Source of the DNA: Sagittula sp. P11
Lineage (GTDB): Bacteria > Pseudomonadota > Alphaproteobacteria > Rhodobacterales > Rhodobacteraceae
Direction of reading: 5' to 3'
DNA: 64,000 nt
NCBI RefSeq assembly: GCF_002814095.1
Contig: NZ_CP021915.1
Location: 62,001-126,000 of the forward strand
Numbering within the stretch: position 1 is the first letter of the stretch; each line of letters starts with the position of its first letter. The position numbers were made by a program, and so were the translations under genes. Shown here piece by piece: positions 48,565 to 56,853 of this stretch. Below the pieces are notes generated by a model. The model had not been told where the DNA came from. It made no database searches and saw nothing but the letters and a program-made list of their open reading frames with translations.

Positions 48565-50598
48565 TCAGAGACCCTGCGCCAGGCGCACGCCCTCATCAAT
48601 GGCGCGCAGCGCATCCAGTTCAGCGGCCTCTTTTGCCCCGCCGATCATCGTAACCGGGACGCCGCGCGCGGCAAGCTCTTGGGCCAGGGTCCGTTCCGGT
48701 TCCTGACCGGTGCATAGCACAATTGTATCGGCCGCAATGACCTTTGGCATTCCGTCCGCGACGATATGCAGTCCCGCATCGTCGATACGTTCATAGGTCA
48801 CGCCGCCCATTGCCTCGACCCCATGTTTGCGCAGCGCGTTGCGCAGGATCCACCCTGTCGAAACACCAAGCCCCGCGCCCGGTTTGGCCGTCTTGCGTTG
48901 CAGCATAACGACCTTGCGGCGCGACGGTTTCGGTGCCAGAGGGTCGCCCGCCAGGGCACCCGACGATACAAATTCGGGGTCCACACCCCAGGTTTCGCAA
49001 AAGACGTCGGAGTTGGCAGTCTTGGCGGGTTCGGTCACCAAGAACTCGGCCACATCATGACCGATGCCCCCTGCCCCCATCACGACGACACGGTCGCCCG
49101 CCAGACGGTCGCCGGACAGAATTTCGGCGTAAGTCGCGACGCTGTGATGGTCGATACCCGGCAGGTCGGGAATGCGCGGCATGACCCCGGTGGCGATAAC
49201 CACATGGTCGAAGCCTTCAAGATCGCTCACGTCAGCACGCTGCCGCAGACGCTGCGTGACCCCGTGTTTTTGCATCTGACCGGCATAATACCGAAGGGTT
49301 TCGTCGAATTCGTCCTTGCCCGGTGCGGCGCGGGCCAGATTCAGCTGACCGCCCAGCTTGTCCTGCGCCTCGAACAGCGTGACAGCATGGCCCAGCCGCG
49401 CCGCCTCGGCGGCTGTGGCCATGCCCGCGGCACCACCGCCAACGACGGCCACTTTCTTTGGCGTGTCGGCTGGCGTATCCCGGAATTCCGTTTCACGCCC
49501 GGCCTTTGGATTGACCAGACATCCGACCGGACGGTCAGAAAAGATGAAATCCAGACAGGCCTGGTTGCAGGCGATGCAGGTGTTGATCTCGTCCGCGCGG
49601 CCCTCTCGCGCCTTTTTCACGAAATGCGGATCGGCCAGAAACGGGCGCGCCATCGAGATCATGTCCGCATCGCCAGAGGCAAGTATGTCTTCGGCAAGCT
49701 GGGGTGTGTTGATCCGGTTCGAGGCGACCACCGGGATCGACACGGCCGCTTTCACGTTGGCTGCCGCCTTGCGCCAGGCACCGCGCGGCACCGGATAGGC
49801 GATCGTCGGCACGCGGGCCTCGTGCCAGCCGATGCCGGTGTTCAGAATATCCGCACCTGCGGCCTCGATCTTGCGGGCCAGTGCGGCAATTTCATCGGCG
49901 GGCGCGCCGCCCTCGATCAGATCGGCCGCCGAAATCCGGTAGATGACCAGAAAGTCGGGGCCGCAACGTTCGCGCACCGCGCGCACGATCTCGACCGGGA
50001 ATCGGTGGCGGTTCGCGGCGCTGCCGCCCCAGTCGTCTTGGCGCTTGTTGGTATGGGTGACGGTGAATTCGTTGATCAGGTATCCCTCGGACCCCATGAT
50101 CTCGACGCCATCAAAGCCTGCGGCCTGCGCATTGGCGGCCGCCACGGCAAAATCCTCGATGGTACGGAGAATGTCGGCTTCGGTCATTTCACGCGGGATG
50201 AAACGGTTGATCGGAGCGCGGATCGGCGACGGGGCGACACAGCCTTCGATCTTGGCATAGCGCCCGGCGTGGAGGAGTTGCGCGCAGATCAGGCTGCCTT
50301 CGGCCTGCACCGCCTCGCAGATCGGGCGCAGGTCAAGCGCTTCTTCCGGGCCATCGATTCGCGGACCTTCTGGATCGAATATGCCCTCGGCATTGGGCGA
50401 AAACCCGCCGGTGACCAGAATCGCCGCCTCCCCCCGCGCACGCTCGGCGTAAAACGCGATCTGTTTGGCTATGCCGTCAGGCTCGGTTTCCAACCGCGTG
50501 TGCATCGACCCCATGATGACACGATTTCGCAATGTATGTTGGCCTGCGCGGATGGGCGAGAGCATGGTTTCAAAGCTTCCATCTGGTCTATTTTTCAC
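48565..50598 (-). CDS. 2,4-dienoyl-CoA reductase-like FMN/FAD/Fe-S oxidoreductase (FadH-type)
   Basis: A 677-residue enzyme of the old-yellow-enzyme family with three cofactors. The N-terminal FMN barrel begins MLSPIRAGQHTLRNRVIMGSMHT. The iron-sulfur cysteines follow the C-x2-C-x3-C-x11-C pattern in CIACNQACLDFIF..GC. An FAD site VAVVGGGAAGMATAAEAA lies near residue 390, and an NADPH site VVVMGAGGIGHDVAEFL further on. FadH reduces 2,4-dienoyl-CoA with NADPH, needed for double bonds at even positions, as in unsaturated terpenoid side chains. A GTG start is chosen because GAGGAG stands seven bases upstream; ATG 33 bases later is the alternative. Confidence 0.9.
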   Translation of the reverse strand: MKNRPDGSFETMLSPIRAGQHTLRNRVIMGSMHTRLETEPDGIAKQIAFYAERARGEAAILVTGGFSPNAEGIFDPEGPRIDGPEEALDLRPICEAVQAEGSLICAQLLHAGRYAKIEGCVAPSPIRAPINRFIPREMTEADILRTIEDFAVAAANAQAAGFDGVEIMGSEGYLINEFTVTHTNKRQDDWGGSAANRHRFPVEIVRAVRERCGPDFLVIYRISAADLIEGGAPADEIAALARKIEAAGADILNTGIGWHEARVPTIAYPVPRGAWRKAAANVKAAVSIPVVASNRINTPQLAEDILASGDADMISMARPFLADPHFVKKAREGRADEINTCIACNQACLDFIFSDRPVGCLVNPKAGRETEFRDTPADTPKKVAVVGGGAAGMATAAEAARLGHAVTLFEAQDKLGGQLNLARAAPGKDEFDETLRYYAGQMQKHGVTQRLRQRADVSDLEGFDHVVIATGVMPRIPDLPGIDHHSVATYAEILSGDRLAGDRVVVMGAGGIGHDVAEFLVTEPAKTANSDVFCETWGVDPEFVSSGALAGDPLAPKPSRRKVVMLQRKTAKPGAGLGVSTGWILRNALRKHGVEAMGGVTYERIDDAGLHIVADGMPKVIAADTIVLCTGQEPERTLAQELAARGVPVTMIGGAKEAAELDALRAIDEGVRLAQGL

Positions 50599-50624
50599 TT
50601 CGGTTCTCCTCCTCAAAACTGCAC

Positions 50625-50653
50625 TTGATCTACAATCTAACATTTGTTAGATT
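50625..50653 (+). promoter_or_regulatory. Promoter with operator site 6 (large plus operon; divergent to flavin reductase)
   Basis: TTGATC, six bases, CTAACATTTGTTAG (50637-50650, perfect arms) and TAGATT as -10 with a 17-base spacer. The arrangement is the same as at sites 4 and 7. It lies between the GTG of the flavin reductase and the ATG of the acyl-CoA dehydrogenase, so one site may serve both operons. Confidence 0.75.
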
Positions 50654-50693
50654 TTTTTGGAAAGAAGATTTTCGCTCATGGGGAGGAGCACCG

Positions 50694-51875
50694 ATGCAAT
50701 TCCAGCCTACAGACGATCAGAAGGCGTTTCGCGAGACCGCAAAGCGCTTCGCAACTGAAAGACTTGCGCCCACATATCAAGAACGCGCCAGCGGCCATAC
50801 ATTCGACCGTGCGCTGATCAAGGAGATGGGCGCACTGGGGCTGATCGGGGCCGATCTGCCCGAGGAATTCGGGGGACTCGGCGAAAGCTCTGTCACGTCA
50901 GGGCTGATCGTCGAAGAGATCGCCTATGCTGATTTCAACGCAAGTTACGTGCAGCTTCTGGGCTCTCTCATGGGCGGAATGGTTGCCAAACATGCCTCCA
51001 AGGACATCGCGTCGGAATGGGTGCCCAAGGTTGTTTCGGGTGATGCTGTCATTGGCCTGGGCCTGACAGAGCCGCGCGGCGGTTCGGATGCGGCGAACCT
51101 GATTCTGAGGGCCGAGAAATCCGGCAACGGCTGGCGGCTGAACGGTGAAAAGACATCCATGAGTTTTGCCAGTCAGGCGGATGCGGCGGTCGTCTTTGCC
51201 CGTACCGGCGATCCTGACGGCGGCTCACGCGGGGTCAGCGCCTTTTTCGTCGATCTGAACCAGGAAGGCATCAAGCGCACCCATTTTGACGACATCGGCA
51301 CCAAGCCTGTCGGGCGCGGCTCGGTTTTCTTTGACGATGTTTTCGTGCCGGCTGAAAACATGATGGCGGAACAGGACCGTGCCTTTGGCACGATCATGGC
51401 GGGCTTCGACTATTCCCGCGCACTGATCGGGCTGGAGTGCCTGGGGGCCGCGCAAGCGTCGGTGGATGAAACCTGGGCCTACGTTCAGGAGCGCGAGGCA
51501 TTCGGGGCCCCAATCGTGCAGTATCAGGGTGTCAGCTTTCCCTTGGCCGAGGCCGAGACCCAACTTACCATGATGCGCCAGCTTTGCTATTACACGCTGG
51601 ACCTGCGCGACCGTGGCCTGCCCCACACCTCTCAGGCCGCCATGTGCAAATGGTACCTGCCCAAAACCGCCTGCGAGATCCTGCACCAGTGCCTGATCCT
51701 GCACGGACATTACGGCTACACCACCGACCTGCCCCACCACCAGCGCTACAACGATGTGCTCGGCTTGCAGATCGGTGACGGGACCGCGCAGATCCAGAAG
51801 CTGGTGATCGCCCGCGAGAAGGTCGGTCGCATGGCGCTGCAGTATGACAAGAAGGCGAAGGGAGCCGCCAAATGA
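50694..51875 (+). CDS. Acyl-CoA dehydrogenase with aspartate at the catalytic-base position
   Basis: A 393-residue flavoenzyme. LGLTEPRGGSDAANL and the C-terminal LHGHYGYTTD region show the family fold. The medium-chain base position reads QIGDGTAQIQ (Asp in place of Glu), and the isovaleryl-type position reads DYSRAL (no Glu). Aspartate at this place is known among dehydrogenases of cyclic acyl-CoAs, so a bulky or cyclic substrate is possible. GGGGAGGAGC precedes the ATG. First gene of the eleven-gene operon; it overlaps the hydratase by ATGA. Confidence 0.9.
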   Translation: MQFQPTDDQKAFRETAKRFATERLAPTYQERASGHTFDRALIKEMGALGLIGADLPEEFGGLGESSVTSGLIVEEIAYADFNASYVQLLGSLMGGMVAKHASKDIASEWVPKVVSGDAVIGLGLTEPRGGSDAANLILRAEKSGNGWRLNGEKTSMSFASQADAAVVFARTGDPDGGSRGVSAFFVDLNQEGIKRTHFDDIGTKPVGRGSVFFDDVFVPAENMMAEQDRAFGTIMAGFDYSRALIGLECLGAAQASVDETWAYVQEREAFGAPIVQYQGVSFPLAEAETQLTMMRQLCYYTLDLRDRGLPHTSQAAMCKWYLPKTACEILHQCLILHGHYGYTTDLPHHQRYNDVLGLQIGDGTAQIQKLVIAREKVGRMALQYDKKAKGAAK

Positions 51876-52651
51876 GCGGCCCCATCCTCGTCACTTCCGA
51901 GGGCAACACCGGCATCATCGAACTTGCCCGCCCCGAGAAATTCAATTGCCTGTCACTTGACGTGCATGAGCGCATTTCTGCTGCGCGGTCGGAATTCGAG
52001 GCGAACCCGGATATTCGGGCGATCCTGATCCGGGCGCAAGGCAAGAACTTTTGCACCGGCGCCGATCTGGTGGAAGTGAAAGGTAAATTGAACGATCCCG
52101 CCGCGCTGGACCATTTCATCGCCTTTGGCATGAAAAACCTGCGTGCGCTCGAAACCTCCTCCCTCCCTGTCGTAGTCGCAGTGCAGGGGTTGTGTCTGGC
52201 CGGCGGGATCGAACTGATGCTGGCCTGCGACGTGTGCTTTGCGGCCGAAAGCGCCCAGTTTGGCGATCAGCATGCGCAATTCGGGCTGATTCCCGGTTGG
52301 GGTGGCTCGCAGCGGCTGACGCGGCTAATGGGGGAACGCCGGGCGCTTGACCTGATGTTCTCAGCGCGCTGGCTCAAAGCCGACGAGGCCAAGGAGGTCG
52401 GGCTGGTCAACTACATCGTACCGGATGCGGATCTGCACCAGGCCGCGCTGGAATATTGCGAAAAGATCGCGACCCGCTCGCGCCCAGGTATCGCGGAAAT
52501 GAAGCGGCTGGCGCGCGAAGGTGCAGATCTCGGCATCGACCAGCAGATGCGGCTTGAGCGTGACGCCGCCGTGCGCGCACTGCCCAGCGATGACGTCGCC
52601 GAGGGGCTCGATGCATTCGAGAACCGGCGCGCCCCCGAATTCAAGGCTTGA
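51872..52651 (+). CDS. Enoyl-CoA hydratase/isomerase family protein
   Basis: A 259-residue crotonase-fold enzyme: KNFCTGADLVEVK, VQGLCLAGGIELMLACDVCFA and FGDQHAQFGLIPGWGGSQRL. The serial GWGGSQRL is seen in hydratases and in naphthoate-synthase-like members. The first catalytic glutamate is replaced: where canonical hydratases have E at the start of the loop, this one has DQH, so it might be an isomerase or hydrolase rather than a hydratase. Translationally coupled to the preceding dehydrogenase. Confidence 0.9.
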   Translation: MSGPILVTSEGNTGIIELARPEKFNCLSLDVHERISAARSEFEANPDIRAILIRAQGKNFCTGADLVEVKGKLNDPAALDHFIAFGMKNLRALETSSLPVVVAVQGLCLAGGIELMLACDVCFAAESAQFGDQHAQFGLIPGWGGSQRLTRLMGERRALDLMFSARWLKADEAKEVGLVNYIVPDADLHQAALEYCEKIATRSRPGIAEMKRLAREGADLGIDQQMRLERDAAVRALPSDDVAEGLDAFENRRAPEFKA

Positions 52652-52660
52652 GGACGAAAC

Positions 52661-53821
52661 ATGGAATTCACTCTGAACGATGAACAGCGCCAGATTTACG
52701 AATATGGCGGTCAGCTGGCGCAGACATATGACAATGCTTATTGGCTGGAACACGCGCGCAAGCACGAGTTTCCCCACGATATGTTCAAGCAGGTTGCCGA
52801 CGACGGTTTTCTCGGCATCATGGTGCCTGAGGAATACGGCGGCGCGGGCCTCGGTATGACCGAAATGGCGCTGTTCATGGAAGGCACCGCCAATCACGGC
52901 ATTCCGCTTTTGATGATGGTGGTCGGGCCGACCATGTCGCTGGCTCATATCGCCAGCCACGGGAGTGAATTCCACAAGAAAGAGCTGCTGCCGGCGGCCT
53001 GCCGCGGTGATATCCAGTTCTGTTTTGCGATCACGGAACCGGGCGCCGGGTCGAACACGATGAAGGCCACTACGCTGGCCAAACGTCGGGGCAACCGGTT
53101 CAGCCTGTCGGGCGAAAAGACCTTTATCACTGGCGCCGAGGTCTCGGACTATTGCCTAGTCGTGGCGCGAACCAAGCCGCATACCGAGGTCAGCCGCAAG
53201 ACCGACGGCTTTACCCTGTTCGCAGTGGATCTGAAGAAAAAGGGCGTCGACAAGCAGCGGGTGAAGATCTCGATCCCCCTGCCCGAGGAACAGTGGACCC
53301 TGTTCTTCGACGAGGTGGATCTGGGCCCGGAGGATGTGGTCGGCGAGGTGGACGAAGGGTTCTCGATCCTGTTCGACAGTCTCAACCCCGAACGCATCAT
53401 CCTGGCCGCCCTGTGCTGCGGCATCGGCCGGTTCGCCCTGAACAAGGGCGTGGCCTATGCCTCCGAACGCAATGTGTTCGGCCAACCCATCGGTGCGCAT
53501 CAGGGCGTGCAGCACCCGATGGCCAAGGCGCACACAGCGGTCGAGATGGCCAGCCTGATGACCCGTCGCGCGGCCTGGGAGTTTGACAACAAACTGCCGG
53601 CAGGGGCGTCGTCAAACATGGCAAAATACGCCGCCGCCGAAGCCGGGATCGAAGCGGTGGACGCCGCGCTGCAGGCGCATGGCGGATCGGGCTTCACCGA
53701 GGATACGGGACTATACGAGATGTACCCGCTGGTGCGCTTGTTGCGCACGGCGCCCGTGAACCGCGAGCTGTGCCTCAGCTTCATCGGCGAAAAGGTCATG
53801 GGTCTGCCGCGGTCTTATTGA
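52661..53821 (+). CDS. Acyl-CoA dehydrogenase (isovaleryl-position glutamate)
   Basis: A 386-residue flavoenzyme: FAITEPGAGSNTMKA and KTFITGAE in the middle domain, and glutamate in SLNPERIIL at the isovaleryl-type base position. It ends in LPRSY, like the paralog at 61549-62712, which marks a subfamily distinct from copies A and B. Nine bases after the hydratase, in the large plus operon. Confidence 0.92.
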   Translation: MEFTLNDEQRQIYEYGGQLAQTYDNAYWLEHARKHEFPHDMFKQVADDGFLGIMVPEEYGGAGLGMTEMALFMEGTANHGIPLLMMVVGPTMSLAHIASHGSEFHKKELLPAACRGDIQFCFAITEPGAGSNTMKATTLAKRRGNRFSLSGEKTFITGAEVSDYCLVVARTKPHTEVSRKTDGFTLFAVDLKKKGVDKQRVKISIPLPEEQWTLFFDEVDLGPEDVVGEVDEGFSILFDSLNPERIILAALCCGIGRFALNKGVAYASERNVFGQPIGAHQGVQHPMAKAHTAVEMASLMTRRAAWEFDNKLPAGASSNMAKYAAAEAGIEAVDAALQAHGGSGFTEDTGLYEMYPLVRLLRTAPVNRELCLSFIGEKVMGLPRSY

Positions 53822-53847
53822 TCGCTCTGCCCGACATGGAGAACGAC

Positions 53848-55239
53848 ATGCAATTTGGAATGCGCTTCAGGCGGCAGGATGCCGCCGACAAGGTAAATGA
53901 TCGCTTCTGGCACACGATCGAGGGCACACCGCTCGACGAGGTGCGCCGTATTCAGGAAGAGCGGCTGCGCGATCAGATGGCGTATCTCAAGGCGAACTCG
54001 ACCTTCTATCAGGAAAAGTTCGCCGAGGCCGGTGTGGACTTCGACGATATCCGCACCATCGCAGACCTGCAAAAACTGCCCTATACCTACAAGACCGAGA
54101 TCCGCGAAAGCCTCGCTGCCGAGCCGCCCTTTGGCAAGCACCGTGCCGCGCCCATGTCGGACATCATCCAGATGCAGGCCTCGTCGGGCACGACCGGCAG
54201 CCCCTCATATGTGGCCCTGACAGAATCCGACGCCGAGATGTGGCACGAGATGACAGCGCGCTGCTTCTTTGCCAATGGCATGCGCCCCGGCGACATGGTG
54301 TTGCACGCGTTTTCGCTGGCCAAGGGCTTTGTCGGCGGCATCCCCGTGATGCAGGGGTTGCAGTATATGGGCGCGATCGATGTGCCGGTGGGGGCGGATG
54401 GCGGTGCCGAACGGCTGCTGCGTGCCTGCGCGGATACGCGCCCGCGCTGCATCGTTGGTGCTCCGAATTTCGTTCTGCACCTGGCCGAAAAAGCGCCCGA
54501 AGTGCTGGGCTGCAAGGCTAGTGAGTTGGGCGTGGAACAGGTCATCGTCGGTGGCGAACCCGGCGGCGGCATCCCTGCTATCCGCGCCAAGATCGAAGCG
54601 GCTTGGGGGGCGAAATGCACCGAAATGCTGGGCGGAACCGATCTGGGCGTGACTTACTGGGCCGAGTGCGACGAACAGTCGGGAATGCATATGGTCAACA
54701 TGGACTATATCATCACCGAATTGCTCGATCCCGATAGCGGCAGGATCATTCCCTGGGAAAAGGGCGCCGAGGGCGAGATGATCTATACCGCGATCGGCCG
54801 CCAGGCGAGCCCGCTCGTGCGGTTCCGGTCAGGCGACTATATCGAGGTCATCGACACCGAATGCGCCTGCGGGCGCACCGGCCCCAAGATCCGCTGCACC
54901 GGTCGCACCGACGACATGCTGATCGTGCGCGGGGCCAATGTATTCCCGTCCGCCATCAACAGCGTAATCACCGAGATGGTGCCAGACACCAATGGCGTCA
55001 TGCGGATCGTCGCTGATTTCGAGGGCCACACCACGCAGGGCGCGCTGACGGTGATTGTCGAACGCGGCCCCGGTCGTGATCCGGCCGATGACGCCGCCCT
55101 CAAGAAGAAGATCGAGCAACGCCTGCGCGACGCGCTTGTCTTCAAGGCCGACGTTCACCTGGTGGCGGCTGACACTTTCGAAAAACCCGGCGCCGCCAAG
55201 GTCGCCTTTGTTCTCAGGGAATATCCGAACCTGCCATGA
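53848..55239 (+). CDS. Phenylacetate-CoA-ligase-like (PaaK-type) acyl-CoA ligase
   Basis: A 463-residue adenylating enzyme of the compact PaaK family: ASSGTTGSPSYVALT near residue 110 (P-loop), GGEPGGGIP, EMLGGTDLG and LVRFRSGDYIEV, then CTGRTDDMLIVRGANVFPSAI. PaaK enzymes activate aryl-acetic acids, and relatives activate other cyclic or aromatic acids. This widens the possible substrate range beyond simple terpenes. ATG at 53848 is chosen for its GGAG six bases upstream; another ATG lies 12 bases earlier. Overlaps the carboxylase gene by ATGA. Confidence 0.9.
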   Translation: MQFGMRFRRQDAADKVNDRFWHTIEGTPLDEVRRIQEERLRDQMAYLKANSTFYQEKFAEAGVDFDDIRTIADLQKLPYTYKTEIRESLAAEPPFGKHRAAPMSDIIQMQASSGTTGSPSYVALTESDAEMWHEMTARCFFANGMRPGDMVLHAFSLAKGFVGGIPVMQGLQYMGAIDVPVGADGGAERLLRACADTRPRCIVGAPNFVLHLAEKAPEVLGCKASELGVEQVIVGGEPGGGIPAIRAKIEAAWGAKCTEMLGGTDLGVTYWAECDEQSGMHMVNMDYIITELLDPDSGRIIPWEKGAEGEMIYTAIGRQASPLVRFRSGDYIEVIDTECACGRTGPKIRCTGRTDDMLIVRGANVFPSAINSVITEMVPDTNGVMRIVADFEGHTTQGALTVIVERGPGRDPADDAALKKKIEQRLRDALVFKADVHLVAADTFEKPGAAKVAFVLREYPNLP

Positions 55240-56843
55240 CCAAAATGAAATCCCTGCTTGATACCGGGTCCGACGACTTTCGGGCAAATGACGCACACTA
55301 CCGTGAAAAACTCTCCGATCTGCACGCGCTGCGGCTGCTGCAACGTGTCGGCGGCCCCAAAAAGGCGCGCGACCGGCATGTGGAGAAGGGCAAGATCCTG
55401 CCGCGGGAACGGATTGAACGCCTGATCGACCCGGGCACACCATTTCTGGAACTCGGAGAACTTGCCGGGTTGAACAAATACAATGGCGTGCCGCCGGGCG
55501 CGGGCATCATCACCGGGATCGGTGTGATCGAGGGCCGTCAATGCATGATCATCGCCAATGATGCCACGGTAAAGGGCGGCACCTATTTCGGCATGACATC
55601 GCGCAAACATGTGCGGGCGCAGAAGATCGCATGGAAGAACCGTCTGCCCGTTATCACCCTCGTGGACTCCGGCGGCGCCTTCCTGCCGGATCAGGAAAAC
55701 ATCTTTCCCGACGAAGGCCAGTTCGGGTCCATCTTTCACCAACAGGTTGGCATGTCCGGCGATGGTGTGCCGCAAATCGCCGTGGTCATGGGGCCCTGCA
55801 CTGCGGGTGGTGCCTATATCCCCGCGCTCTGTGACGAAGTGGTGATCGTGCGCGGTCAGGGCTTTATGTATCTGGGCGGACCGGAATTGACCTTTGCCGC
55901 AACCGGCGAAAAGGTCGAAGCCGAAGAACTGGGTGGCGGCAAGATGCATTCGTCCGTCTCCGGCGTGACCGACCATTTGGCTGAAGATGACGCCCATGCT
56001 CTGGCCATCACGCGCGAAATTGTCAGCCATCTTGGCGAAAAACCCCAACCCCGCAAGACGCCCGAAGCGCCCCGTGCGCCCGCCTACCCGGTCGAAGAGA
56101 TTTATGGACTCATCAGCCGCGACCCCAAGGTACCGACCGACAACCGCGAAATCGTGGCTCGGTTGGTCGATGAGAGCGATTTTCACGAATTCAAACCGCT
56201 TTATGGCGACACGATCATGACCGGCTGGGGTCGCATCCACGGCCACGAGGTCGGTATTCTCGCCAATACAGGTGTGCTTTTCGTCGAAGCCGCGCTGAAG
56301 GCCACGCATTTCATCAATCTCTGCGTGCAGCGTGATATTCCGCTGCTGTTCCTGGCCGATGTGAACGGCTTCATGGTCGGGCGCGAGGTCGAGCAGATGG
56401 GCATCGCAAAAGCCGGTGCGAAGATGATCACGGCCATGTCTTCGGCCCGGGTGCCGAAATTCACAATCATCACCGGTGGCTCTTACGGGGCCGGATACCT
56501 GGCGATGCTGGGCCGCCCGTTCCAGCCGGACGCAATGTTCGCCTGGCCGACGGGACGGTCGGCGATCATGGGGCCGGAACAGGCCGCCAGCGTGCTAGCT
56601 CAGGTCCGCGCGCAGATCAACGAACGCGAAGGCAGAAACTGGACCGCCGAGGAGGAGGAGGCCTTCAAGGCACCGATCCGCGAGGAATACGAAGATTTTC
56701 AGGGAGCCTATAATTTTGCTTCCAACCTTTGGATCGACAGCGTGATCGAGCCCTGTGAGACCCGTGACGTCATGGCGCTGATGCTAGATGTGACATCGCG
56801 CAGACCCAAGGTCGAGACCAACTTCGGCGTGTTCAGGATGTGA
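55236..56843 (+). CDS. Acyl-CoA carboxyltransferase (beta subunit), system 3
   Basis: A 535-residue carboxyltransferase: RERIERLIDPGTPFLELGEL, IANDATVKGGTYFGMTS, GPCTAGGAYIPALCDE in the first half; GILANTGVLFVEAALKATHF, ADVNGFMVGREVE and GGSYGAGYLAMLGRPFQPD in the second. The C-half glycine-rich segment (GYLAMLGR) differs from systems 1 and 2 (GNYGMCGR), so this paralog probably has its own substrate. It is followed ten bases later by its alpha subunit and then an HMG-CoA lyase-like gene, the order seen in leucine-type (liu) clusters. Confidence 0.93.
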   Translation: MTKMKSLLDTGSDDFRANDAHYREKLSDLHALRLLQRVGGPKKARDRHVEKGKILPRERIERLIDPGTPFLELGELAGLNKYNGVPPGAGIITGIGVIEGRQCMIIANDATVKGGTYFGMTSRKHVRAQKIAWKNRLPVITLVDSGGAFLPDQENIFPDEGQFGSIFHQQVGMSGDGVPQIAVVMGPCTAGGAYIPALCDEVVIVRGQGFMYLGGPELTFAATGEKVEAEELGGGKMHSSVSGVTDHLAEDDAHALAITREIVSHLGEKPQPRKTPEAPRAPAYPVEEIYGLISRDPKVPTDNREIVARLVDESDFHEFKPLYGDTIMTGWGRIHGHEVGILANTGVLFVEAALKATHFINLCVQRDIPLLFLADVNGFMVGREVEQMGIAKAGAKMITAMSSARVPKFTIITGGSYGAGYLAMLGRPFQPDAMFAWPTGRSAIMGPEQAASVLAQVRAQINEREGRNWTAEEEEAFKAPIREEYEDFQGAYNFASNLWIDSVIEPCETRDVMALMLDVTSRRPKVETNFGVFRM

Positions 56844-56853
56844 GGAGCGAACC

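Noticed and set aside
48766-50628. A 620-codon open frame on the plus strand opposite the FadH-type gene
   Set aside because: It mirrors the codon pattern of the real gene in GC-rich DNA, has no domain and has no ribosome-binding site; the minus-strand protein has full catalytic motifs.
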